64,000 nucleotides of DNA, from contig JAIWZP010000031.1 of assembly GCA_025201375.1 (NCBI GenBank), positions 248,001-312,000 on the forward strand, read 5' to 3'. Both the position numbers and the translations under genes were made by a program. This DNA comes from Gongronella butleri. Its lineage: Eukaryota > Mucoromycota > Mucoromycetes > Mucorales > Cunninghamellaceae. The notes beneath the pieces are model-generated. The model was not told where the DNA came from, searched no databases, and saw only the letters and a program-made list of their open reading frames with translations. Shown piece by piece: positions 48,212 to 58,994 of the stretch (its first letter is position 1; each line of letters begins with the position of its first letter).

Positions 48212-49263
48212 GTTTGAAAATTACGTACTGTAATCCTCCAATGTTTGATCGACTTTTGCAAGCGAGCAAAGTTCGTTCGCTATGATAATCGGGCGAAAAA
48301 GCAATCGCCGGAAACGACAAGCAACCAAGTATGATATGCCTCTTTCGACCGGTGCCATGTTTTGCACGGCGATGCACAAAATGTTTCAAGGCCCCACCAT
48401 GCATGATGCTACTGTAAATTTGTGAAAATATCATACAGTAAATGATAGATTCTGAATATACTGTACGTATCGGTACCTGCTATATGATATCGGTTTTCCT
48501 CGCTATCATATATCGGCAGCTTTCAAAAAATGGTCTACTGTATCATATCATACATATAAAAGACGAAAAACCTAGAAAAATCCGCTCACTGCTGTATCGG
48601 CATTTGGCAGGCTTTTTGTATATCGGCAGCAAAAAAATCGAAAATTTTTGAAACCGATATATCCAGAATCTACTGTAACGTCATTTTGAATCCATCTGCT
48701 GCAAAACGAGCGACCAAGCCGACCCGACCTCCTCTGGTTTTTAAACGTCTTCTGTAGTACGGTATGATATGCGGTGGTGTGTTATGATACTGTATCATAT
48801 TACAAAAGCCAATATTTTTGGCAAATTGCAATTTGTAGGACCCACGCGATGTCCCTGAATGATCAAACACCACCATGAGAAGTTCTTTGCGCGTCTGTAA
48901 CAAGTGTTGTACGAGACCAATGCTTATTGATCTACGTAGTGCACAAATATCTTTTTGCCCACAATGATCTTTTTTTTTTTTTTTTGCATGAAATGACTTT
49001 TATCATATTGCTGTGGAATAAAGAAGAGTTGACTGGGAAAGTGCAAGGCATTTTTTCGATTATGTCACGGGAATGGAGGGAGATTGGGGCATGGGGAGGG
49101 AGTGAAAACAAGCCAAGCGAGAAGAAAAGCGGGAGAGCGGGGATGATGGAGGAGGCTAGGATTGGTATCAATTGGTGTAAAAAGAGTGTGTATGGGGGAT
49201 AGAGGGATGGGCAAAGGGAAATGAATGGCCTGTTGTCTCTTGCGCGACGAGTGCTGCCACGAC

Positions 49264-49762
49264 TCACGCGAGGTAGCGGTAGGAGCGTCGATCGTCTGGG
49301 CTGCGTTCGAGGTACTCGCGGTCGATGAGAGCCTCGATGCGCTTCTTTGTCATGACGGGGTTGGGCAAAAAACGTGGGCTGAGCTGCTTGGTGACCTCGG
49401 CAATAAGAAGATTGTGCTCCATTTGCTTCCTGTCCTTCATGATGCGCACAATGGCAGCCTCAATTTGATGCTGACGCTCCTCGTCCACCTTGGACTGCGT
49501 GTGCTTGCGCTCGGAATCACTCTCGACTTTGCTTGCAACCGATTGGATCTTGATGCGCGCCAAATTCGCGGAAAATTTGTTATTGACGCGGAAGCGCTCA
49601 TATTCGCCAATCTCACGGCCCTTGTTGCTCTTGAGCAAGATCTTGAACTTTGCGCACGCCAGTGATTGAAGGGTGCGGTGCAGATCCGCCACAGGCATGT
49701 TGGTCTTTTCGAGCATTTCCTATTTTAATACAAGATCAGCGACATGTACTCCCCTTTTTTCG

Positions 49763-49793
<31 letters not shown>

Positions 49794-52437
49794 CCCTACC
49801 TCGGTGGTCAGTCCATCCTCGGCGTCATTAAAGAGTAGCAATACCAGCATGGCATATGTCGACACGTTCAAAATGTGCTTGCTAGATTGGAATTGCGCTT
49901 TGACGTCAGCCGTGCCCTAGGAAAAAAAAAAAGCAAAACCATGAGCAATGGCACGTCCTCCATCATTTTTCGCAATTTTTACCATTTGACACTGCCATGT
50001 GAGCCTTCGGCCGCTGTGTCGACTAAAGTAAAAGTGCTCAAAAGCGCGGCACGCGTCCATGACTTGGTATGGCATGATGCACTTTGGTACGCCCGACAGG
50101 TTCATGGGCCAAAAAGTCGACGTGAGCACGGTGACATTGGGCTCAAGCGCGTGTTTCTAATGACAAACACAAAAAAATAGGGGGAGGATCAGCCATAAAA
50201 GTTAAAAGCGACGCGTCAAGGGCGGTGCTGCGCCACACGCTTTCTTTTTTTTGGCGAGTACATTACCATGGTGGCGTGCTCCAGGTACTCCTTGAAATAA
50301 TTATTCATTTCACTCGACAGACGCATGTCATTGAACATGCCCTCTAGCTTGTTTGTGAATTGGTAGCCACATTCGCGCTAAAAATACCAAAAATGGGCGT
50401 GGTGAGCGCTCATCTGCTTTTTTTGGGCCCTGAATCTCATACCTTGAGCTTGCTTAGCATGCCGCGCTCGGCGTCGTCAGAAACGCTGCGATTGAACAAG
50501 AGTCGCTTGGCTAGATGCTGCTTGTAGTAGCGCTCAAACACATCCTTGTCGCGCAAAAAGCGGAATAGCATGATGGTCTTGTCCAAAATGTCATCGACCT
50601 CGTCCTCGGTTTTCTACAAACACAAAAAATGAGCGTTTTGGGCCCCCCCTTTTTTTTTGAGAGCGCAATTTGCGGGTGACATACGCCCTTGAGACCCTTT
50701 TTGAGGTTTTCGTCAATGTAAAGGGAGATGAATTCGGCGGATTTGGCATTGTCGTTGATGAATTGCTCGAATGCCTCGTTGAAGGCGGTTTGGAAGGATT
50801 TGTCCTTGTTGGCAGCGACATCGAGGATGCGATCAAACTTGGCCTGCAGCACGAGGACCTGCTCGACCCAGCGAATGGCCGTGGTCGTGGATCGCTGCTT
50901 GTCGGCGCCTGAGGCGGCGGCGGAAGTTGTGGGCGCAGGCGCGGGGGTGGGCGGCGGTGCTGCGGCATCGGACGCGGCGGTGTTCGTGCCATTGGCTGCT
51001 GCGGAGTCGTTGGATGTGCCATTGGCGCCGGCGCCGGCCGATGGCGAGCTGTCTGCCAAGACGCGGCGGTTGATCTCCGTGCCCCATTGTGCAATAAACT
51101 TGCTAATCTCGGTCTTCATCTCTGTCAAGCCCGTCGGCACCCTCGAAAACAGCTTGTACATGCGTGACAAATCTAAAAAAAAAAAAGAGACCGACGCGTC
51201 ACGATTTGCAGGCCATTTACCTTTTTTTTTTGTTCTCTTTTTTGCGCGTGAGCATCTTACCTTCAAACTTGTCCGCTGTAAGCATGTTTTCCAGGCCGGT
51301 GTTGGGCATCTATGCGCGGCAAAACAGGGAATTGAGCTCAACCCTTTATCTTTTCTTCCTGATGTCACGATATTTTACACTTTTCGCTTTTTTTTTTTTT
51401 TTGGTCTTTTTTCCCCCTCTTTTTTCCCACTTTTTTTTTTCCCTCTCTTTTACCTCCATGACGGTGTGCAAATTGTTTGCAATGAGCTGTGTTTCGACGA
51501 TGGCGCGTATTTTTGGCTCTGTGACCATGGCGAGGCAGTGTGTTGTACGTTCTTCTTCTTCCTGGAGGCGCTTTTCGACTTTTCTCATGAATTCCGGGGC
51601 GTCATAGTTTGTGGTGAGTGTCTGGCTCTCGACCTGGTAGAATGCGGTGCTTGTGTCGAGGTATTTTGTCTCAAAGTCAGTGACGTAGACGCTTTCCTTT
51701 GTCGTTGGGTCGGTGAGGTCGCACAGCATGGAGACGGCCTGCTTGATGGCGCTGCGGTCAATGACGTCGCCATGGCGTTCGAGGTGGATTTGATGGAGCA
51801 TGGCGGTGATGAGGTGCGATTGGATGGGGTACTTGTCACTGCGGATGATCTTGTCCCTGTACAGGTCGAGGCCCATGTCGTAGACATGCGGCAGATTGTA
51901 CTTTGGCAGCTTGTCGTCCAGGTAGTACAGCGCGTACCGAATCATCGTCATGGCCGTGGTGTAATCGTCCCAAATCGATTTAACCGTCTTTAAAAACGAC
52001 GCCGCGCCATCGGCATTGGTTTCTAGGCCTGACGCCGCCGTCTCAAAGGCAGGCACCACGCTGCTCTCGGCCACAGACTCCAAATACCGCGCAATCACGC
52101 CCTTGACGCCTTCAAACAGCCGCTCACCGTGTTGGTGCAGTGTCAAATTGTACGCCGTGCGATACAGGAGCTCAAACGACAGATTCTGGGCATTCTGATG
52201 AAAGATTTCCGTAATGGCACCACACAGCAACTGAAACCCCTCGTCGTAGTCCTGCCCACAGCGATCGGCACTTAACTAGCGAGAACAAAAAGAACAAAAA
52301 ACGCAAAAAGCAAAAAAAAAAAAAAAACGTCAGTGCCCTTCTCCTTTGTTTCTGCTCTTCCCTCTATTCTCGTGCCATGTCGTCTTTTTTTTTACCATGC
52401 GCTTAGCCGGCTTGATACGTGTCTTGCGAATAGACAT
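49264..52437 (-). CDS. CUL3: Cullin-3, scaffold of BTB-type CRL3 ubiquitin ligases
   Basis: Cullin-3 binds BTB adaptors with its N-terminus and the RING protein Rbx1 with its C-terminus. Nine exons, 52437..52396, 52275..51454, 51309..51261, 51172..50685, 50613..50443, 50377..50267, 50156..49983, 49916..49800 and 49719..49264, give 809 residues. The first exon is only 14 codons ([14 protein letters not shown]) and matches the basic N-terminal extension typical of cullin-3. N-terminal repeat blocks ([20 protein letters not shown]), the MYKLFSRVP motif and the cullin-homology region ([36 protein letters not shown]-type RFRVNNKFS) are clear. The neddylation site is [13 protein letters not shown] (Lys about 753), and the protein ends YRYLA. 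A Gly/Ala/Pro/Thr insertion (bases 50900-51060) interrupts the stalk, absent from animal cullin-3. It is head-to-head with the CX9C gene. Confidence 0.95.
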
Positions 52438-52537
52438 GGGAAAATCCAAATGGGCGTGCTAAAACAAGCAAGAAAAAAGAAACGAAAAAAAGAGAGAATG
52501 AAAAAAAAGGGGAGATGAAAAAAAGATGCGAGCGGGC

Positions 52538-52574
<37 letters not shown>

Positions 52575-52653
52575 GAGTCCAGCTCGTTTCTTTCGGCTCT
52601 TTTCCTCTTTGTTTTTGTTTGACCGCCCTCCAAATACACACAACAATACCAGT
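52438..52653. promoter_or_regulatory. Short bidirectional promoter, CUL3 / CX9C gene
   Basis: Only 216 bases separate two divergent start codons. It includes A-rich and T runs (T run 52541-52573). Confidence 0.65.
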
Positions 52654-52898
52654 ATGGCCAAGCGCATCGCCTTGCTCGCCGCCGGCGTCGCCGCGTGCTC
52701 CTCAACGTCCGTCGCCTATGGCCGCTGTGTCGCTGCCAATTACAAGGACACCCACAAAGACATGTGTGCCAAGGAATTCGCCGCTTTCAAGCAGTGTGTG
52801 CAAAAAGCCGTAAGTTACCCCAGTTTGGCTTGTTGATGCATCGATTTCCCACTCACTCTTTTTATAAAAAATGGCTCCAGGTGAAGCGCAAGTGGTGA
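52654..52898 (+). CDS. Twin-CX9C mitochondrial protein, NDUFAF8-like
   Basis: Two exons, 52654-52809 and 52881-52898, give 57 residues. Four cysteines form two CX9C pairs: ACSSTSVAYGRC and CAKEFAAFKQC, the coiled-coil-helix-coiled-coil-helix fold imported into the intermembrane space by Mia40. The AYGRCVAA and CAKEFAAFKQC blocks resemble the complex I assembly factor NDUFAF8 (AYGRCVQA; CAREFEALRSC in the human protein). The last exon is only six codons (VKRKW and stop). The function as complex I assembly factor is inferred from this similarity. Confidence 0.75.
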
Positions 52899-53610
52899 AT
52901 TGGTCTTGTCCCGATCCTTTTTTTTGCTTTTTTTTGCTCTTTTTGGCCCGATTGGCGACCAATCTTCCCCCCTTTGCATTCTCCATGCCTGGTAACCTTG
53001 ATGGTCGTATGGGGCTGCTCACGCAAAAAAAACAGCTTTGCGGGGAGGGGGGAGGGGGCCTCGGATGGGATGCAATGACATGCAAATAAAAAATAAAGAG
53101 ACGATTGGTGCCTTCATGGGCCCTTTGGGCTTTCGACACGCTTCTCGACATTTCCAAAGTTGGCCAGCATGGCGCAGGTGCCACAAAGAGACCTCAATTT
53201 CCCCAGAGGACGTGTTTTCTTTTCTTTTCTCTCTTTTTTCCACCAAATTTGTGTTTGTCAGTTTTTTGTCCCTGGTAAGCGTCGTGTCATGTTATAAATA
53301 AAAGGAGGGAGGGGGGTCAAGGCGGAGGGCCAAAGGGGAGGGCGAAAAAAAGCTCGGTGACGCGCTTTTTTTTTTTTTTTTTTTTTGGCTGCCATAGCAA
53401 TTGAAGGCGTTTTTGGCCCATTTTCCTCATCTCTTTTTCTTTTTATTTTTTTTCTTGAAAAGAACACGTTTCTCTCCCTTTTTTGTCTCCGTCCCTCGCT
53501 CCGTCTGTTCGTCAACGCTATTCGCCTGTCCACGAAACAAAAGTCTCTTCTCTGCCCCTCTGTCCCCACTTTTGCCACGTCCCCTCTTCATCTTTTGATT
53601 CTTTTCCATC
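52899..53610. other. Intergenic region upstream of the RRM gene
   Basis: About 700 bases with T runs (53367-53386) and a pyrimidine-rich leader. An AATAAA-type signal lies near 53093. No gene seen. Confidence 0.6.
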
Positions 53611-54506
53611 ATGTCCATCACCACTGAACAAGAACTCGCCACCGTTGTGCCCACCACCCCCATGGAGGACGACGATTCGCCCAAGGTCTTTGTCGGCAAC
53701 TTGTCGTTCAAGACCAAGGATGAAGATCTCATTGCCTTTTTCGAACCGGTTGGCAAGGCGTAAGTAACAAGACAAGGAGAGAGTGAGAGAGGACGACAAA
53801 AAAGAGAAAAACGAGGCGCGACGCGTCCCATTGGAACGTGAAAATCCTCAATTTTGCTTTTTTTTTTTTTTTTTTGTTGCTAGTACGCACGCCAAGGTGA
53901 TCACGATCCGAAGCAAATCGGCGCGCCGTCGCTCTGCTGGCTACGGCTTTGTGTCGTTCCCCACGCTGGAGGATGCGACCAAAGCTGCCGAGCAAATGGA
54001 TAAGAAGGAGCTGGATGGCCGCGAGGTCAATGTCCAGGTCGCGCGTCCCAAGAAGCAAAAGGAACCCAAGCAGCCCAAGCAATCCGTGCCCGCTGCCAAC
54101 GACGACGACGAAAAGGCCACCGACGATGACGACAAGCCCGCCAAGAAGAAAAAGTCGCGTGCCCGCCGCTCCGTAAGTCTTTTTTTTTTTTTTTTTTTTG
54201 CTCCATTGACATATTTTTCTTTTTTCTTTAATTTAGAAGGGCAAGAAGACTGCCGACAAGGATGGCGAGGAGGCCGAGACCAAGGACGAGGACGCCAGCA
54301 ACGAGGAAAGCGAGGAGGTCAAGGATGGCAAGAAGAAGCGCGCACCCCGCGCGCCTCGCGTCAAAAAGGAGCTCGGTGAGCCTTCCAAGACCACCTTGTT
54401 CATCACCAACCTTGCCTATGCCGCCACCGACGACCACCTCAAGGATGTTTTCCAAACCTACAAGGTCCAGTCCACTTATGTTGCCCGCTCAAAGACGTAA
54501 ATCATC

Positions 54507-54537
<31 letters not shown>

Positions 54538-54797
54538 CCCCTAATTCACCATGGCAACTCTTGTTTTTTTCTGATATTAGCGGTCGTTCGCGCGGCTATG
54601 GCTTTGTTGAATTCGATTCGGAGGAGGAGCAGCTCAAGGCGCTCGAGGCCATCAAGGATGTCGAGGTCGAGGGCCGCAAGATCCACCTCAAGATCGCCCG
54701 CTCGGAGCGCCACCAGCCCGAGGACAATGGCGCTGCCACGGACGCTCCCCAAGAAAATGGCCACGTCGCTGACCAAGCCGTCGAGGCGGCCGCCTAA
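53611..54797 (+). CDS. Two-RRM RNA-binding protein
   Basis: Four exons, 53611-53759, 53884-54172, 54237-54496 and 54581-54797, give 304 residues. RRM1 is at about 25-108, with RNP2 KVFVGNLSF and RNP1 GYGFVSF. RRM2 is at about 205-285, with RNP2 TLFITNLAY and RNP1 GYGFVEF. Between them lies a long Lys/Glu/Asp-rich linker (KKKKSRARRS, DEDASNEESEEVKDG), and the tail is acidic/Ala-rich. Charged linker and paired RRMs recall nuclear RNA-binding proteins of the nucleolin/Gar2 or NSR type, but RGG repeats are absent. Each RRM is cut by an intron at a similar place (before the second half, GK-A/T and KT/G). This suggests an ancient duplication. Precise role unknown. Confidence 0.9.
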
Positions 54798-55206
54798 AGA
54801 ACAATTTTGTTTCCTACCCAATTTCGAAAAAACTACTCTTGTTTATGCAGTTGGCTAAACAAAAGTTGAATTTGTTTTGTCTCTTTTTCTCTCTCTCCCC
54901 GTCAGTCAATTTGTCACTCTTGCCCTCGATTTTGTAAAATACGCAACGCAAAAATTAAAAAAAAATATGAAAAAGCGATTTGTCAATTTTCAAAACGCCC
55001 TGACCACGCGTGTGCCCGGGAAAGGCAAGTGGCCATATGCCTTTTGGTTTGGGCCGTAAGACGGCTGGCTGCAAATTGAGTGAAAAAAACAGGGAGAATG
55101 CTTGGTAGGACAGGATGCACCATGGCGTTTCTTTTTTTTTTTTTTTTCCTTTATTTGGTGCTTGCGACGGATTTACAATGTTAATAGAGTAATGGGATAT
55201 AAAAAA
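54798..55206. other. Convergent 3' region
   Basis: About 400 bases between converging genes, with A and T runs (54957-54969, 55131-55147). Nothing recognised. Confidence 0.55.
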
Positions 55207-56361
55207 TCAAGGTGAAGGGGGAAGATCGGCATGAACGTCCAAAAAAGGCGTCAAGGTGAGCCTCAATGTCCAATGGGGTTGGTGAGCAATGGAGTGATGG
55301 ACAGGACACACGGCGTGCCGATCGATTTGGCCTTTGTGTTCGGCCGTGAGACGTGATTTGTCGTCGTTTTGGCTATTGTCGTCGTCATGTTGGTGCAAGC
55401 ACGGACACGACGTGAACCCATACCTTAACATCTGATCGAATTGGGCAGGGCTTGCTTTGGCTTGCAGGTACGCGCGCGTCGTGGGCGCGTCATATGCAAG
55501 TTTGCAGGTGCATGCCTCGACCATGATCATGGCCGCTGCTGCCGCCGCCGCCAGGGCGCGCGTCGAGCCATTCGTTGCTCTTTTGTTGCCATCACACGAG
55601 CGCGAGGCGCGGAGCATCATTTTACTGCTAGGATGGCTACTTTCGTCACTGCTTCTCGTGTTGCTGCTGCTAATGGTGCTGCCAAAGCTGCTGCTGCTGA
55701 TTGACTTGCAGCTCTCACTAAAGGAGGTCATGGACCATGGTGACATTGGCGACATTGGCGACATGGGCGGCGATTTCAGCGTGCGCGGCGACGCAAGGGT
55801 CGATGCCAATAGCGTGCTTGTCTGGCTGTACGTGTCAATGGCCGACGACGCATTGGACATTAGAGACATCGCGTCCAGGCCCCGTGGACGCGTGTCTTTT
55901 TTCGTTTTCGGCATCACTGGCTTGGTTTGAGGCCGTGTTGGAAGCGGTGCCGCCATTCGCGCGGCCAATTCCTTCTTGGGCAGCGATGACCCGCGTGGCT
56001 GTCGATCAACGACGGCCACTGGGGTCGATTGCGGCAGTGTCAGATGCATTTTGGACGTGCTACGTGGTGGTGGCGAGAGAGGCAGCGTGGCTGGCATCCC
56101 AGGCGCCATTTCCAGTTGTTGCTGCTTGGACACGATCTGGAACGGGCATACGCGGTACGTCTGATGCGTCTTACACGGTGACGGCGGCATCAATGGCGGC
56201 GTTTGGAAGACCCCCGGCGACGGTGTCTCGTACATTGGCTGTGGATGAGCTTGTTGGTGTGCAAGACTCGATGTGCGCGGTAACATTGGAGGCGGCAGTG
56301 GCGATAAAAAGATGCGCTCAGGCGAGTGTAGGCTCGACGGCAATGTAATTGATGATACCAT
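55207..56361 (-). CDS. Low-complexity Ser/Pro-rich protein of unknown function
   Basis: One exon gives 384 residues; start at the ATG 56361 because upstream codons are homopolymer-coded. The protein is Pro/Ser/Thr-rich with repeated SPMSPMSP units (bases about 55740-55765), an Ala run (AAAAAAA, base about 55535) and Ser-rich stretches. A more ordered patch follows near residues 275-320 (MIMVEACTCKLAYDAPTTRA, QFDQMLRYGFTSCPCLHQHD), with several Cys and His that might bind metal. No family is recognised. Many SP and TP sites suggest regulation by proline-directed kinases. Confidence 0.6.
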   Translation of the reverse strand: MVSSITLPSSLHSPERIFLSPLPPPMLPRTSSLAHQQAHPQPMYETPSPGVFQTPPLMPPSPCKTHQTYRVCPFQIVSKQQQLEMAPGMPATLPLSPPPRSTSKMHLTLPQSTPVAVVDRQPRGSSLPKKELAARMAAPLPTRPQTKPVMPKTKKDTRPRGLDAMSLMSNASSAIDTYSQTSTLLASTLASPRTLKSPPMSPMSPMSPWSMTSFSESCKSISSSSFGSTISSSNTRSSDESSHPSSKMMLRASRSCDGNKRATNGSTRALAAAAAAAMIMVEACTCKLAYDAPTTRAYLQAKASPAQFDQMLRYGFTSCPCLHQHDDDNSQNDDKSRLTAEHKGQIDRHAVCPVHHSIAHQPHWTLRLTLTPFLDVHADLPPSP

Positions 56362-57206
56362 CTTGCCAGGGATGCCAAAAAAAAAAAAAAGGGAAAGGGG
56401 GAGCGAGGTGGGAAAGAACAAAAAAAAAAAAAAAAAAAAAAAAGAACAAAAAAAAAGAAGAAAAAATTAAAAAAACAAGACAAAGAGAGACGTCAAGATC
56501 AGCATGAAATCCAAGGAAGGTAACTTGGGCTACGCGTGTGTGTGATGGTGTCACCATGTTGACCACATTCTTGTTGCATTACGAAGAAATAGACTTGGCC
56601 ACATTGGTCGGATGGTGCGTCGCGCCGCCCCTCGGCGGCCCTTGTTGCGCGCGTAGGATAACACCCCCTTTTTTTTTTTTTGTTAAAACACTGCTTGGAA
56701 GGGGCGGCTGATGACAAAATTGGCAACCTTTTTTTTTTCGGCCCACTCACAAGACAATGAACAGCCACGCTGCAAGCAAAATGCGTCGAAAAGGTGGAGA
56801 TGCAGCAAAAAAAAAAAGGAAGCATAATGAAGGTGCAGGCGTCATGAAATTAAGGGGTAAAAAAAATAAAATCAAAGCTTATTTCCCCATTTAGGGCCGC
56901 GCGACCGCCGCCCACTCGCTCAGGGGCAAGTAAAAAAAAAAAAGGAGCAGAGGGGGGGGGGACGGGAAAAACGAGGGAAGCAATTGGCATTTTGGCCGCC
57001 TTGACAAATTGGCATCCGTTTTCCAGCAAGCAAATCTCCATGTCATAACCTCAATTTCGCCCAAGCACACACAATGGTGCACTTTTTATTATTTTTTTCA
57101 AGCGTTTATGGAGGCAAGAAGAAGCTTTTGGATCTCTTGCTGATCAGCAAGGGGCATTTTTGGACATAAAGTGCTCCGTCATGTCGCCAAACACGCATTT
57201 TCTCAT

Positions 57207-57560
57207 GAGGTCGATATCATTGAGGACTGCTTATAATGGCTGCGAGCCGGATCGTTGTCGTACATACGCAGCAGGATGATGTCGGGGTAGCCAAAAACAG
57301 GTGGATAGTCCTGAGGCACATGGAGCAGCCATTTCTCGCTCTTGGATTCGTCCTCCGGGTTGCTCTGATGCACAATGACCACAAGCCTTCGCAGTCCATC
57401 CGCTGCTACTTGGCCGGCGTGCATGTGAAGCATGATGTCGACGTTTAGGCTCCACTGCGGTAAGATGGTCGACGTCGGTGCCATCGCGGATGGACATGGT
57501 GTGCGGCTTGACACAAGAGACTGTGCATCAGTCGCAGCTTAATTGTAGGCAAGCTCGATG
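57207..57560 (-). pseudogene. Possible broken coding fragment, unknown family
   Basis: A minus-strand frame of about 110 codons without a good start reads like globular protein (for example LHMHAGQVAADGLRRLVVIV and WLLHVPQDYPPVFGYPDIIL), with balanced composition unlike homopolymer-coded frames nearby. It ends at a stop near 57207. Upstream the frame loses a start codon and no clear splice donor/acceptor joins it to other protein-like sequence. It could be an exon of an unrecognised gene or a decayed one. Confidence 0.25.
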
Positions 57561-58551
57561 GATTTCCAGCGCCAATTCCATCTGCAGTCGCATCATGTTT
57601 TAAAAATGCTGTCCTTCGTCCTCCTCGATGAAGTGCAATCGCATATCTCGCATTCTCAGGGCACGAAAGCCACACCGTCCATCCGTGTTAGACGTCAAAG
57701 ATATTGATCCTAGCAATACTGTTATCATCAGTGTCACAGCATGCTTTGAAAAAATTGCTACGTCTTTTTTCGTGATCACTTATCCTTGCAGCACCATCGT
57801 TGGAGTCGAAACAGTACATATGATACCTGTGATACATATGATAATCCTTTTTTTTTGACGTAAAGGGTAAAGCTGGTGACGACCGAGTGATGATATGATA
57901 AAATTGTACGGATCATCTCTATGGAATTCAATCCATTATCATAAAAAGTGCCCTGCTCGTTCTTTTCATTGTTACGTACCCGTCATCATTGCTCATTCCA
58001 TCCAGGCGCACTTTGGCGACGGGGAGCTGTTGGTGTTCGTTGTTTGATCCCGAGTGCGCAGCACGGCGGCAGCAGTATAAACCGTGCGGAACTTTGCGTC
58101 TTTTCCATGAATGATGCACCACCACACACGCCGAGCAATCTTCGTGTGCCAGGCACGTATGATAATGGCGTACCAGTTCTTGCAAAAATATGATATCGAG
58201 ATTGAAATGTTTGAAATGTTTGAACGGCTTCCACAAGTGTACAAAAATTACGCATCGGGCATACAAACATTTCCGAAAATGACGTCCGAGAGGGGTTTTT
58301 TCGATCGCTGTCATTACTTTCACCGCTATCCACAAAATATTTTGAGAGATCGTATTGAATTTGCGGAAAAAGCAGGATTTTGGATTCATTTGGTTGACTG
58401 CCGAATGCACCTTCCAATTTCAATGATTCATTGAAAAGGTAAGGTCCCAAAAAGTCTCGTGGCAAATTTTGGAGGCGATCCGTCGAAGATATTGTTGCCG
58501 CGCTGCATGCATTTGTGTTTTGTGAAGATTAGGTGAAAAAACGGTGATTTA

Positions 58552-58585
58552 CCTGGACAACAGCCTGCTCGACCTTTTGTTTTTA
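58552..58585. repeat. R3 block, copy 3 (weak)
   Basis: CCTGGACAACAGCCTGCTCGAC followed by CTTTTGTTTTT, compare 39453-39490. Confidence 0.4.
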
Positions 58586-58647
58586 CTGCAAGTGGTGGCC
58601 AAGGCAGCAGTCCATGCACACCGAAACAACCAAATGACGACGAAAGT

Positions 58648-58648
<1 letters not shown>

Positions 58649-58695
<47 letters not shown>
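58649..58695. repeat. T run, 47 T
   Basis: Longest homopolymer in the window. Confidence 0.95.
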
Positions 58696-58699
<4 letters not shown>

Positions 58700-58994
58700 G
58701 CAATCCATCAATGATTTTGACGCCTTGCGAAAGCTTGTCTCTTGGATCCACCACCTTCTTTGTGTCGCCCGCTATTGCCATTGTTCCTTTTGTCTCTTGA
58801 ATGTTGCTTGGGTCAAGTGTCATTTTCTTTATTTTCAACAGTGAGATCCTCTGTAGCGTGTGACAAAGGGAATTGTTCAGGTATTTACAGATATTTCGCG
58901 ATTGCCAGTCAAATAGGCAAGCGGAGTGTGCGATGAGAGTGGCGAGAGGGGCAAGGACGGGTAATTGCGGGGAGGGAGAGGGAAAGATGGCAAG

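Larger units (their letters stand above)
46811..49263. other. Repeat island between Myb-C2H2 gene and cullin-3
   Basis: Contains copy R1b, the 461-bp TA-flanked inverted-repeat element, then 48215-48900 rich in TACTGTA and TATGATAT motifs. Finally it holds cullin-3 downstream sequence. No protein-coding gene is supported. Confidence 0.6.
56362..58994. other. 2.6-kb region with possible gene remnants and R3 repeat
   Basis: Upstream sequence of the low-complexity gene (A run 56420-56443), a possible broken coding stretch at 57207-57560 (listed separately), ATATGATA-type repeat motifs around 57810-57840, an R3-like block at 58552 and a 47-T run (58649-58695). Frames at 57928-58465 overlap on both strands and none shows a known family. 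Confidence 0.5.

Noticed and set aside
50728..51993. 421-codon plus-strand open frame
   Set aside because: Antisense to cullin-3 and spans two of its introns, with homopolymer Phe runs.
53783..54379. 198-codon frame overlapping RRM exons
   Set aside because: It reads through two introns, one with a long T run; the spliced form restores two full RRM domains.
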